Of a DNA stretch of 64,000 nt, positions 41,463-50,673 are shown in pieces. Location of the stretch: contig QCOL01000002.1 of the NCBI GenBank assembly GCA_003212925.1, positions 49,457-113,456 of the forward strand, in the 5' to 3' direction. The notes beneath the pieces were generated by a model. That model did no database searches, was not told the DNA's origin, and worked only from the letters and a program-made list of their open reading frames with translations. This DNA comes from Pelagibacteraceae bacterium AG-430-P08 (lineage in GTDB: Bacteria > Pseudomonadota > Alphaproteobacteria > Pelagibacterales > Pelagibacteraceae). Made by a program: the position numbers and the translations under genes. Within the stretch, counting starts at the first letter, position 1, and each line of letters opens with the position of its first letter.

Positions 41463-42557
41463 TCTCTTTTTTAAAAAAAATTTGAGAGCAAGGTCGGAAA
41501 ATTCTTTTTCAATTATTGGACCTCCAATTTTCTTAATTAACATAAGCTTAATATTTTTAGAATTATTTTTTTTGTCCCTCATCATAAAGGATATAATCTG
41601 ATTAATTTCTTTTATTGTAAAATAATCTTTAATAGAAATCGGAAAATGAGAATTATTGAGATGTTTTATTGCAGACTCAAAATCTTTATAGGAAATCAAC
41701 TTTCTATTATGACTAAATTCAAACGCAGATTTCATACCCAGAATTACCGCTTCTCCATGATTTAATTTTTTCGAAAAATTTAAACTTGCCTCGTATGCAT
41801 GAGCAAAAGTATGTCCAAAATTCAAAATTTTTCTCAAATTTTTTTCTTTTTCGTCTTTTTCAACTATTGATTTTTTAACTTTACAACTTTCATAAATAGA
41901 TTTTTCAATAGTTGGAGACTTTAATTTTAATACTTCATTAATATTCTTATCTAAAAAATTATAAAACTTTTTATTTGCAATCAATGCATGTTTCACTATT
42001 TCTGCGTAACCACAAACTACTTCTCTAAATGGTAGACTCTTCAAAACGTCTACATCACTGATAACAATTTTAGGTTGATAAAAACTTCCAATTAAATTTT
42101 TGCCTTCAGATGTGTTAATACCTGTTTTACCGCCGATAGATGAGTCGACTTGTGATAACAATGTTGTTGGAATATTAATAAATTTTAGACCTCTTTTGAA
42201 TAAACTTGCTGCAAAACCTGCTACATCACCAGTAATACCTCCTCCAATAGATATTAAACAGTCATCTCTTGAAAAATTCTTTTTAAGTAAAAGATCCAAA
42301 ATTTTATTGACGTTTTTCTGATCTTTATTTTTCTCATTTGCATTGTAAATAAATTTGTAAACCTCATATTTTTTCAGTGTTCTTGAAATTTGTTTGACAT
42401 ATCTATTTGGAATATTTTTGTCTAAAACTAATAAACATTTTTTAAAGTTGATATAATTCGTTTTGAATATTCCTGATAAATTAGAAATTAAATTTCTTCC
42501 AATTATTATAGGATATTTTTCTGATTTAGTTTTAACTATCAGTTTAATTGGCTTCAT
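41451..42557 (-). CDS. aroB: 3-dehydroquinate synthase
   Basis: A 368-residue shikimate-pathway enzyme converting DAHP to 3-dehydroquinate using NAD and a divalent metal. The NAD/substrate region shows SIGGGITGDVAGFAASLFKRG and PTTLLSQVDSSIGGKTGIN, and metal ligands are visible in the E of GYAEIVKHAL, the LNFGHTFAHA and LNHGEAV stretches. Length is normal. It overlaps aroK by 14 nt, the common aroK-aroB pair. Confidence 0.96.
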   Translation of the reverse strand: MKPIKLIVKTKSEKYPIIIGRNLISNLSGIFKTNYINFKKCLLVLDKNIPNRYVKQISRTLKKYEVYKFIYNANEKNKDQKNVNKILDLLLKKNFSRDDCLISIGGGITGDVAGFAASLFKRGLKFINIPTTLLSQVDSSIGGKTGINTSEGKNLIGSFYQPKIVISDVDVLKSLPFREVVCGYAEIVKHALIANKKFYNFLDKNINEVLKLKSPTIEKSIYESCKVKKSIVEKDEKEKNLRKILNFGHTFAHAYEASLNFSKKLNHGEAVILGMKSAFEFSHNRKLISYKDFESAIKHLNNSHFPISIKDYFTIKEINQIISFMMRDKKNNSKNIKLMLIKKIGGPIIEKEFSDLALKFFLKKRLIN

Positions 42558-43056
42558 AAATATCTATGATTTTTTTTGCAATTTGTTGTTTTGTAAAATT
42601 CTCACAATCTATTTTATATAGTGCTTTAGAGTAAATAATTGAACGTTTTTTTATTATTTCTTTAAGCTCATTTTTACTGGAATTAACTGCTAAAGGTCTT
42701 TTTTTGCTGTTTTTAATCCTGTTAACCAAAGTATCGATGTTCCAATCAAGCCAAAATGATAAATGATTTTCTAGTACCTCGTTTTTAATAGCTCTAGTGA
42801 TAAACGCTCCTCCACCAAGAGCAATTACACCCTTTTTATTTTTTAAAATGTCTAAAGTAATTTTTTTTTCAACATCTCTAAAAAAGTTTTCTCCTCTTAT
42901 CTCAAAGATTTTTGAAACATTCATTTTTAGATTATTTTCAATTAATTGATCAATATCAAAAAAGTTAAGATTTAGTTTTTTTGATATCATAGAGCCAATA
43001 GTGCTCTTTCCACAGCCCATCATTCCGACAAAAACTAAATTTTTCTTCGATTTCAT
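42544..43056 (-). CDS. aroK: Shikimate kinase
   Basis: A 170-residue P-loop kinase that phosphorylates shikimate. The Walker A loop is GMMGCGKSTIG near residues 11-21, the shikimate-binding FFDIDQLIE (here NFFDIDQLIEN) follows, and GGGAF and RPLA are the remaining substrate motifs. Length is typical. Transcribed divergently from the small membrane gene at 43115 across 58 bp. Confidence 0.95.
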   Translation of the reverse strand: MKSKKNLVFVGMMGCGKSTIGSMISKKLNLNFFDIDQLIENNLKMNVSKIFEIRGENFFRDVEKKITLDILKNKKGVIALGGGAFITRAIKNEVLENHLSFWLDWNIDTLVNRIKNSKKRPLAVNSSKNELKEIIKKRSIIYSKALYKIDCENFTKQQIAKKIIDIYEAN

Positions 43057-43114
43057 AAGTTTCTTTTATTGAAAAAACACAAATATGTCTTAATTTGAAA
43101 TTAATTAAATCTAT

Positions 43115-43294
43115 ATGCAATTTACAAGAAAAACAAGTTATAGCAAAAGTATAATTGGGTTGTTAATAAAGTTACTTATTATCGCAATTGTATTTATTGG
43201 AATAATTTTTCTTTTAAATAAATTAGACTTTCCAGCACCGAAAAAAACAATTGAAAAAATAATACCAAATGAAAATTTTAAAATTGTTAAATAA
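43115..43294 (+). CDS. Small single-pass membrane protein (59 aa), unrecognised
   Basis: A 59-residue ORF starting at the ATG at 43115. It has a short basic cytoplasmic start (MQFTRKTSYSKS), one hydrophobic helix at about residues 13-35 and a polar C-terminal tail. Topology is probably N-in. Its last 26 nt overlap the start of the large secreted protein at 43269, suggesting coupled translation and a joint function at the cell envelope. I know no family name. Confidence 0.7.
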   Translation: MQFTRKTSYSKSIIGLLIKLLIIAIVFIGIIFLLNKLDFPAPKKTIEKIIPNENFKIVK

Positions 43295-45041
43295 AACTTA
43301 TTTATCAATTATAATTATTTTTTTCTTTTCAATAGTGAATTCTTTTTCAGAAAATGAACCCGTAGATATATGGAATATTGATAAAGAGAAAATTAAAGAA
43401 AATTCTGAAAGTAAAGAATTAATTTCGATTACTGAAAGTAGACCCGAAACAGAAAAAATTGATGTTTTTAATATGCAAATTAATGATAGCTCAGACTCAA
43501 TTAAAGTTGATGAAACTTTAAATTCTAAAGAAATTAAAATAATAGGTCTCTACGATCCCGAGGATTTTGGGTTAAAAATTGATATGTGGTCGAATTCTAA
43601 TGGTGATCAATTAAAATACCTTTTTTCTAATTTAGATAAAATTAACTTATCAAAAGATGCTTCAGAACTTATGAATATTGTTTTACTAACAAATGCTCAT
43701 TTTCCCGATAAAAATATCAGTAAAAAAGAATTTTTAAAAATAAAATCAGATTGGTTAATAAAACATAATAATCTAGAGTTAATAGAAGAGTATTTGGTAA
43801 AAAATGATATTTTAAATTTACACCCTAAACTAAGCAAATATTTAGTCGATGAATATTTATCCAAAGCAGAGCTAGATAAAGCTTGTAAAATCTTTTTAGA
43901 TAACTCTGAACCAATAAAAAATAATTATTTATCAAAACTTAATATCTATTGTTTGATAAACAATGGAAAAAAAGATGAAGCACAATTAATTTTTGACTTA
44001 AAAAAAGAATTAGGCTTTAGTGACCAATATTTTGAAAATAAACTAAATTATCTTTTTGGATATACAAATGAAATTGATAAAGCTGTTTCTGAAAAAAGTA
44101 TTCTAGAGTTTCATTTAGCCCATAAAACAAACCCAGAATTTTCTTTTGAACCAAAGGAAAGCACTAATCCATTAATATGGAAATATTTAGCTGCTTCAAA
44201 TTTATTATACCAAACTAATGAAATCGATTTGGATGAATTAGAAAAAATAGAATTAATTGAGTATGCCACACATAACAAGAATTATCTTGAAGATGATTTA
44301 TTTCAAATTTACAAAAGGTTTCAGTTTACGATTGATCAATTTTTGAATGTCAAAACAGTATTTAAATCTTTAGCTAATATTGAGAGTAGGGCTCTTTTAT
44401 ATCAAAGTGTATTGTTAGAGTCTGACACGAATAAAAAAATTGAGTTAATGAAACTTCTAAAAGAAGCATTCATCAAGGATAAAATTGGTAATGCTTTTGA
44501 GGAGAAACTAAAAGACCTGTTACAAGATATTGAATTAGATCAAATTTCCTCAAAGCATACTAGTTTTTATTTAGAAAATATATATACTGATGAAAAAAAA
44601 CAATCCAAAATAAAGTATAATGATGATCTTTTACATCAATCAAAACTTATAAAATATTTTATTGGAGATTATAATCAGATAAAATTAGAAAAAGATCTCA
44701 ATAATTTTCTAAAAAAAATAAAAAAAGATAAAAAATATTCACTTTCAAAAAAAGATATTATTTTAATCGAGTCATTAAAATCAGATGGTATAAAAATTGA
44801 TAAGAAATATGACAATTTATATAAAATTCTAGACTCAGAAATGCCTACAGATATTCAAGTTATGATTAATAATAATGAGTCAGCCTCAACAATTCTCAGA
44901 ATTATAGAGGTTATTGGTGAAGATGAGTTAAGTGCTTTAGATGAGGATACCTTATATTTTATTATAAGTGCGCTTAATCAATTAAACATAGACACTATTC
45001 GTAATAAAATTCTATTAAAAGTTCTTCCTTTAAAAGTTTAA
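43269..45041 (+). CDS. Large secreted or periplasmic protein of unknown function
   Basis: A 590-residue protein with an apparent signal peptide: a basic start (MKILKLLNKTY), a hydrophobic core of about 12 residues and a likely cleavage near residue 28 (NSFSENEP). The remainder is predominantly helical, acidic and lysine-rich, with TPR-like or alpha-solenoid character (for example KYLVDEYLSKAELDKACKIF and NNGKKDEAQLIF), but I cannot identify a domain with confidence. It sits just downstream of a small membrane protein, with aroK-aroB divergent, and 23 bp before def. Confidence 0.75.
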   Translation: MKILKLLNKTYLSIIIIFFFSIVNSFSENEPVDIWNIDKEKIKENSESKELISITESRPETEKIDVFNMQINDSSDSIKVDETLNSKEIKIIGLYDPEDFGLKIDMWSNSNGDQLKYLFSNLDKINLSKDASELMNIVLLTNAHFPDKNISKKEFLKIKSDWLIKHNNLELIEEYLVKNDILNLHPKLSKYLVDEYLSKAELDKACKIFLDNSEPIKNNYLSKLNIYCLINNGKKDEAQLIFDLKKELGFSDQYFENKLNYLFGYTNEIDKAVSEKSILEFHLAHKTNPEFSFEPKESTNPLIWKYLAASNLLYQTNEIDLDELEKIELIEYATHNKNYLEDDLFQIYKRFQFTIDQFLNVKTVFKSLANIESRALLYQSVLLESDTNKKIELMKLLKEAFIKDKIGNAFEEKLKDLLQDIELDQISSKHTSFYLENIYTDEKKQSKIKYNDDLLHQSKLIKYFIGDYNQIKLEKDLNNFLKKIKKDKKYSLSKKDIILIESLKSDGIKIDKKYDNLYKILDSEMPTDIQVMINNNESASTILRIIEVIGEDELSALDEDTLYFIISALNQLNIDTIRNKILLKVLPLKV

Positions 45042-45064
45042 AAATTAGTTTATTTATTTATCTA

Positions 45065-45589
45065 ATGAGCATTAAAGATATAATTACTGTTCCTGATGAA
45101 ACTCTAAAAAAAATCTCCGAACCATTAGAAAAAGTGAGTATTAACGAAAAAAAACTTATAAATGATTTATTTGATACAATGTACGCTTCTAAAGGTATCG
45201 GATTAGCTGCAGTACAAATAGGTATCCTGAAAAGAATTCTAGTAATTGATGTGTCTACAAAAGATGAAAAAAGGGAACCTTTAAGTTTCATAAATCCTGT
45301 TATAAAAAAAGTTAGTAATGAAACCTCTGTCTACGAGGAGGGCTGTCTATCAATTCCGGATACATTTATAGAAATTGAAAGGCCAAAAATTTGTGAAGTG
45401 GAATATATTGATATCAATGGAGAAAAAAAAAATCTAAAGTGTGATGGACTTTTATCTACTTGTTTACAACACGAAATAAATCATCTAGATGGAAAATTGA
45501 TAATTGACCATCTATCAAAGTTAAAAAGAGATATCATCATCAAAAAAATTTCAAAAACAAAGAAAAATCCTGACAGAATATTAGTTTAG
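45065..45589 (+). CDS. def: Peptide deformylase
   Basis: A 174-residue metalloenzyme that removes the N-formyl group from new proteins. All three motifs are visible: GIGLAAVQIG near residue 44, EGCLSIP near residue 92 with the metal-binding Cys, and HEINHLDGKL near residue 137 with the HExxH metal site. It is followed after 2 nt by fmt, the enzyme that adds the formyl group. Confidence 0.97.
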   Translation: MSIKDIITVPDETLKKISEPLEKVSINEKKLINDLFDTMYASKGIGLAAVQIGILKRILVIDVSTKDEKREPLSFINPVIKKVSNETSVYEEGCLSIPDTFIEIERPKICEVEYIDINGEKKNLKCDGLLSTCLQHEINHLDGKLIIDHLSKLKRDIIIKKISKTKKNPDRILV

Positions 45590-45591
45590 AA

Positions 45592-46524
45592 ATGCCTAAA
45601 AAAATCATTTTTATGGGTACACCCATGTTTGCAGTTCCAATATTGAAATCACTCTACCAAAATGGTTTTCCAATAAATTTAGTTTATACACAACCACCCC
45701 AAAAATCTCACCGAGGTCAGAAGATAAATAAATCACCAGTCCAAGGTATATCGGAAACTTTAAATATAGAATTCAGATCACCACAGAACTTGAAAAACAA
45801 CACTGAGGAATATGAGTTTTTAAAAAAAATGGAGGCTGATCTTGCAATTGTTGTAGCCTATGGACAAATAATTCCTAAAGAATATTTAAGTTTAACAAAA
45901 AAAGGTTTTATAAATATTCATGCATCTATACTCCCAAAATGGAGAGGTGCTGCACCTATTCAGAGAGCTATAATGAATTTAGACACAGAAACAGGGATCA
46001 GTATAATGAAAATTAATGAAGAATTGGATAGTGGACCTGTAAGTAACACTTATAAAATAAAACTTGATCAAAGTCTGAATGCAACAGAGGTCTCAGAAAA
46101 ACTCGCTTTAATGGCAGCGGATAAAATTTTAGATGTTGTAGATGAAATTTTTGAGGGTAAATCAAATTTTGTTGATCAAGATAATTCCAAAGCCACTTAT
46201 GCAAAAAAAATTACTAAAAATGAAGGGCAAATAGACTGGAAAAGTGATGCTTTAAAAATAATTGGAAAAATTAATGGCTTATATCCCTACCCAGGAGCTT
46301 TTTTCAATTTTAACGGACAAAGATATAAAGTTTTAAAAGCTGAAATTGGAAATGGGATTGGTAAAAATGGTGAGGTTATATCAGACGATCTTGAAATAGC
46401 GTGTGGAGGTGAAAAATCTATTAAAGTTGTTGAAATTCAGAGAGAGGGGAAAAAGGTTCAAAAAATTGGAGAGTTTATGCTTGGATCCCAGATCAGAAAA
46501 GGTTCAATTATATCTAATGTTTAG
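45592..46524 (+). CDS. fmt: Methionyl-tRNA formyltransferase
   Basis: A 310-residue enzyme that formylates initiator Met-tRNA with 10-formyl-THF. The formyl transferase core shows MGTPMFAVPIL at residues 7-17, the catalytic stretch NIHASILPKWRGAAPIQRAI with the conserved His and Asn, and a C-terminal OB-fold. It overlaps truA by 8 nt, giving the def-fmt-truA cluster. Confidence 0.97.
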   Translation: MPKKIIFMGTPMFAVPILKSLYQNGFPINLVYTQPPQKSHRGQKINKSPVQGISETLNIEFRSPQNLKNNTEEYEFLKKMEADLAIVVAYGQIIPKEYLSLTKKGFINIHASILPKWRGAAPIQRAIMNLDTETGISIMKINEELDSGPVSNTYKIKLDQSLNATEVSEKLALMAADKILDVVDEIFEGKSNFVDQDNSKATYAKKITKNEGQIDWKSDALKIIGKINGLYPYPGAFFNFNGQRYKVLKAEIGNGIGKNGEVISDDLEIACGGEKSIKVVEIQREGKKVQKIGEFMLGSQIRKGSIISNV

Positions 46525-47257
46525 ATATCAAATATTGATAGAGTATGTAGGCACCAATTTTAGAGGTTGGCAAATTCAAACAAAGGGCAAAACTATACAA
46601 GGTTTTATCCAAGAGAGAATTTCTAAATTATTAAAAGAAAAAATTGTTTTGTTTGGCGCTGGAAGACTAGATAAAGGAGTGCACGCACTTGAACAATCTG
46701 CTCATTTTGAGTGTAAAAAAAAAATTGAAAATTTGAATAAATTTGCCAAATCTTTAAATCATTTTCTAAATAAAGAAATGATTTCAATCATTAAAATTAA
46801 GAAAAGAGGCAATGATTTTCACGCAAGATTTTCTGCAACAATGAGAGTATATAGGTATATAATCATTAATCGTCCAAGTAGACCGGTAATAGATAAAAAT
46901 AGAGGATGGCACATTATTAATAAACTTGATTTAAAGATAATGAAAAAAGCTGCGAAAAAGTTAGTTGGTACTAAAGATTTTTCTACCTTTAGAGCTTCAA
47001 GCTGTAGAGCTAAAAGTCCGATCAAAACAATTAGATCAGTTAAAATAAAATCCAGAAATAGTAAAATAGAGATAGAATTTCAATCTCAGTCTTTTCTACA
47101 ACAACAGGTTCGTTCAATGGTTGGTTGTTTAAAATATGTAGGCGAAAAAAAATGGACTTTAAAAAAATTTAATCTTGTTATGAAATCAAAAAAAAGGATT
47201 TTGTGTGCACCACCTGCACCACCTGAGGGACTTTATTTAACTAGAGTGATTTATTAA
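46517..47257 (+). CDS. truA: tRNA pseudouridine(38-40) synthase
   Basis: A 246-residue enzyme that makes pseudouridine at positions 38-40 of the anticodon arm. The frame is open upstream inside fmt, but the conserved start MFRYQILIEYVGTNFRGWQ places the ATG at 46517. The catalytic Asp is in GAGRLDKGVHA, and DFSTFRASSC and FLQQQVRSMVG are conserved. Its end overlaps the convergent SET-domain gene by 21 nt. Confidence 0.95.
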   Translation: MFRYQILIEYVGTNFRGWQIQTKGKTIQGFIQERISKLLKEKIVLFGAGRLDKGVHALEQSAHFECKKKIENLNKFAKSLNHFLNKEMISIIKIKKRGNDFHARFSATMRVYRYIIINRPSRPVIDKNRGWHIINKLDLKIMKKAAKKLVGTKDFSTFRASSCRAKSPIKTIRSVKIKSRNSKIEIEFQSQSFLQQQVRSMVGCLKYVGEKKWTLKKFNLVMKSKKRILCAPPAPPEGLYLTRVIY

Positions 47258-47728
47258 TTTTTTTTTGTTACTCATTGCAAATTTTTTATTAATTCTCCAT
47301 CTTGACTCTTCTCTAACAATATAACCACAACAATTTTTTGAACCACATTTACAAGGAAATTGTTTATAGTCTTCATCATAACCAAATCCATAATCACACG
47401 TAAACTCCTCTCCTTTTTTAATATCACGAATTGCAGTAATCCATACTTTTAAACCTTTGCCATTATAATCACAGTTATTATTGCAACTATGGTTTACTAG
47501 ACCAGCAATATTCCATGAAAAATCCCCGTCGAGAGTATATTTTTTATTTAATGTGAATAAGTAAATGGGTTTTTTATTATCAAACTTAATTGACTCATCA
47601 ACCTCTTTATTTGTAATAATTTTGCCAACATAATTTATTATTTTTGTTCCCTCTTTAATATCACGTGTAGCATAAAGACCTCTTCCTTTTTTATCAATCT
47701 TAGATCTCTTAATTCTATAAAGTCTCAT
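47237..47728 (-). CDS. SET-domain protein (lysine methyltransferase type)
   Basis: A 163-residue protein that is essentially one SET domain with a post-SET cysteine cluster. Motifs: GRGLYATRDIKEGTKI at the start, the NHSCNNNCDY active-site/knot motif, DIKKGEEFTCDYGFGYDED, and CKCGSKNCCGYI as post-SET ligands of zinc. SET enzymes use SAM to methylate lysines; bacterial ones can act on ribosomal or histone-like proteins. It is 30 bp downstream of a histone-deacetylase-family gene on the same strand. The target is unknown. Confidence 0.88.
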   Translation of the reverse strand: MRLYRIKRSKIDKKGRGLYATRDIKEGTKIINYVGKIITNKEVDESIKFDNKKPIYLFTLNKKYTLDGDFSWNIAGLVNHSCNNNCDYNGKGLKVWITAIRDIKKGEEFTCDYGFGYDEDYKQFPCKCGSKNCCGYIVREESRWRINKKFAMSNKKKLINHSS

Positions 47729-47758
47729 TTGAGTGAATTATTATAAATTAAATTTAAA

Positions 47759-48682
47759 TCAATTGAATTCTACAAGTGCGTTAACATGTTCATTAGCACT
47801 TTCAGATAATGCATTTAAATCATAACCCCCCTCAAGAATAGAGATAACTTTGCCTTGAGTGAAATCGTTGGTAGCAGCTAAAGTTCTTTTAGTAATTTCA
47901 TAGAAGTCTTTTGATTTAAGTTTAAATTGAGCTAATGGATCATCTTTATGAGCATCAAAACCTGCCGAGAATATAAGAAAATCAGGTTTATAATTAACTA
48001 ACCTATCTAAAACTCTATTGAATGCATTAAAATATTCCTCCGAGTTTGTGCCTGCTGGTAAAGGTATATTTAAAGAGTTATTAAAATCACCCTTATCTTT
48101 ATCTGTACCCCCTCCAGGATAAAAAGGATATTGGTGTGTTGAAATATATAATGAATTTTTGTTATTTCGCATAACATCATAATTTCCATTTCCCCAGTGC
48201 ACATCAAAATCTACACATGCAACTCTCTTATATTTATAATTTTTAATTAAGTAATTAGTGGCTACCCCAGCGTTTGATATACAACAAAATCCCATTGCCT
48301 TATCCTTTTCTGCATGATGTCCAGGAGGTCTTGCTAAACAAAACGCGTTCTTAAATTCTTTATTTTCTATTCCATCAATGGCCCTAATTGTTGAGCCAGC
48401 TGCATCAAATACTGCTTTTTTACTGTCTGGTGATATTACAGTATCTCCATCTAAAAATTTTAGACCCTTTTGAGGGAATGAACTATTTAAATTATCAATA
48501 TATTCTTTTGAGTGTGTCATTGCCAATATATCTTCTGGCACATTACCTGGTTTTTCCCAGATCAGATCACTTCTTTTTTTTAATTTTTCTTTTATAGCAA
48601 TTACTCTTTTAGGTTGTTCAGGATGGCCGTTACCGGTGTCATGTTTTTCATAAGAGTCTGAATTTATAATTGCCGTATTCAT
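47759..48682 (-). CDS. Histone deacetylase/acetoin-utilisation family amidohydrolase
   Basis: A 307-residue arginase-fold zinc hydrolase. The catalytic His pair is in ARPPGHHAEKDKAMGFC, the zinc ligands are in DFDVHWGNG and SAGFDAHKDDPL, and the final EGGYDLNALSE contains the catalytic-site Gly-Tyr. Family members deacetylate acetyl-lysine, acetylpolyamines or related amides; the substrate is not known here. It overlaps dapE by 4 nt (ATGA) and precedes the SET gene, so an acyl-lysine or polyamine substrate is possible. Confidence 0.9.
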   Translation of the reverse strand: MNTAIINSDSYEKHDTGNGHPEQPKRVIAIKEKLKKRSDLIWEKPGNVPEDILAMTHSKEYIDNLNSSFPQKGLKFLDGDTVISPDSKKAVFDAAGSTIRAIDGIENKEFKNAFCLARPPGHHAEKDKAMGFCCISNAGVATNYLIKNYKYKRVACVDFDVHWGNGNYDVMRNNKNSLYISTHQYPFYPGGGTDKDKGDFNNSLNIPLPAGTNSEEYFNAFNRVLDRLVNYKPDFLIFSAGFDAHKDDPLAQFKLKSKDFYEITKRTLAATNDFTQGKVISILEGGYDLNALSESANEHVNALVEFN

Positions 48683-49839
48683 TTGAAATAATTTATTAAA
48701 ATATTTTCATAAATTTTTGTTAGTTTTTTAAGATCTTTTAGAGATACTGCCTCATCAACTTTATGCATAGTTTTTCCAACTAATCCAAATTCAAGACCAG
48801 GACATATAGTTCTTATAAATCTTAAATCTGAAGTTCCACCTGTTGTAGATAATTTTGGTTTTAATTTAGTTATCTTTTTAATAATATTTTGTATCATAAA
48901 TGTTGTTTTGTTAGGTTTTGTCAAAAAAGCTTCACCAGAAACTTTGTACTCAATTTTAAATTTTGATTTATGTTTTTTGGTCATTTTTTTAAAAATTTTG
49001 TTAAGTTTTTTTTTAGAGAACTTGAGGAATATTTATTATTAAATCTTATGTTGAATGTCGCTTCAGCTGTCGCCGGAATAACATTATCTGCAGTATTATT
49101 TATATTTATCCTAGTAACTTCCAAGTTTGTAGGTTGAAAATCTCTGGTTCCTTTATCAAACTGAATTTCCTTTAATTTTTTTAGGATATTAACAATTATG
49201 GTTGAAGGATTATTTGCTCTAGAAGGATATGCAACGTGACCTTGTAAACCTAATATAATTAATTTACCAGTTAAACTGCCTCTACGACCAATTTTAATCA
49301 TTTCACCCAAAACATTTGGGTTAGTTGGTTCACCCACTAAGCAAAAATTAATCTTTTCTTTTTTTTTTCTTAAAAACTCTACAACTTTTTTTTTGTGCCA
49401 TTAACTGCATCACCTTCCTCATCACCTGTTATCAACAGACTAATTGATCCATTAAATTTTTTATTTTTTCGACAAAAACGTGCTTACAGCTGAAACGAAA
49501 GCTGCAATAGAACTTTTCATATCATTTGCACCTCTTCCAATTAAGTGACCCTTTTTGATAGATGGTTCGAATGGATTAGTTGTCCAATCTTTTATATTTC
49601 CTGGAGGTACAACATCTAGGTGACCTGCATAACAGAAGTTTGGACTTTTATTTCCGAATCTTGCATATAAATTTTTAACAGGCTTAAAGCCCCTTTCTTT
49701 AAATTCGAGTGTTTTTGTTTTGAAACCAAGTCTTTTCAATTTTTTTTTCTAAAAATTTCATTATACCAGCATCTACAGGAGTAATTGAAGGAAATCTAAT
49801 TAGCTCTTTAGCTAATTGTAACTGATTTAAAGTTTTCAT
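48679..49839 (-). pseudogene. dapE: Succinyl-diaminopimelate desuccinylase, interrupted by four homopolymer frameshifts
   Basis: Taken over all frames this 1161-bp stretch encodes a near full-length DapE (about 385 residues), a di-zinc peptidase that releases succinate to give LL-diaminopimelate for lysine and peptidoglycan. Motifs: GHLDVVPPG, RGANDMKSSIAAF, ITGDEEGDAVNGT and LVGEPTNPNVLGEM. The frame breaks at T runs 49740-49748, 49463-49468, 49386-49394 and 48984-48990, each fixed by adding or removing A residues on the coding strand. The start ATG at 49837-49839 overlaps the dapD stop (ATGA). Pattern and essentiality suggest sequencing error rather than decay. Confidence 0.85.
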
Positions 49840-50670
49840 TTTAGTCTCGTAAAAGGTCGTTTATAGAAGTTTTTGACCTTGTTTTTTTCATCAACCTGCT
49901 TAATTATTACAGCACAGTACAACGATGGTGCAGCCGAATTATTTTTGTCTGGCAATGAACCTGGGACAACAACTGAGTAAGGCGGAATTTTACCAAAAGT
50001 GATATTACCGGTCTTTCGATCAACTATTTTAGTTGATTGACCTATATACATACCCATACTTAAAACTGAACCTTCCCCAACAATCACCCCCTCAACAACT
50101 TCTGACATAGCTCCAAGGAAAACATTATCTTCGATTATCGTAGGTAAAGCTTGTGCAGGTTCTAAAACTCCACCAACTCCTGATCCTGCTGAAATATGAC
50201 AATTTTTTCCAATTTGACAACAGCTGCCTGCTCTTGCGAATGTATCTATCATCGTTCCCTCATCGATATAAGCTCCGATATTTACATAGCATGGCATTAA
50301 AACAGCATTTTTTCCAACAAATGATCCTTTTCTTACTGGAGAGTTAGGAACCATTCTAAAGCCAGCTCTTTCATGATCTTCTTTTGACCAACCTGCAGTC
50401 TTACCTTTTAACAAGTGAGATTTATCGTACCAACTACTGTAAGGACCATTTAAGTTCTCCATTGGATAAATTCTAAAGCTTAACATAATTGCTTTCTTTA
50501 AATGTTGATGTGTAACCCATTCACCATTTATTTTTTCAGCAACTCTTGATTTTCCACTGTCCAAATCACTAATAACTTGATCTATTGCATTTTTGATTTT
50601 TTTGGTCTGAATTTTGGTTTATTTGATCTTTAATTTCCCAAGCATCATTTATAATTTTTTCTATAGACAT
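49836..50670 (-). pseudogene. dapD: Tetrahydrodipicolinate N-succinyltransferase, one frameshift near the N-terminus
   Basis: The long intact frame (49836-50564) covers residues from about 36 to the end; the N-terminus ([20 protein letters not shown]) is found from the ATG at 50668-50670, in another frame. Removing one base from the T run at 50597-50603 joins them into about 277 residues, the normal length. The left-handed beta-helix hexapeptide repeats are visible ([35 protein letters not shown]). It succinylates tetrahydrodipicolinate for the DAP pathway. Probably an error in the sequence. Confidence 0.85.
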
Positions 50671-50673
50671 AAT

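Noticed and set aside
46403..46516. Extended N-terminus for truA
   Set aside because: The added 38 residues lie within fmt in another frame; the conserved MFRYQ start is at 46517.
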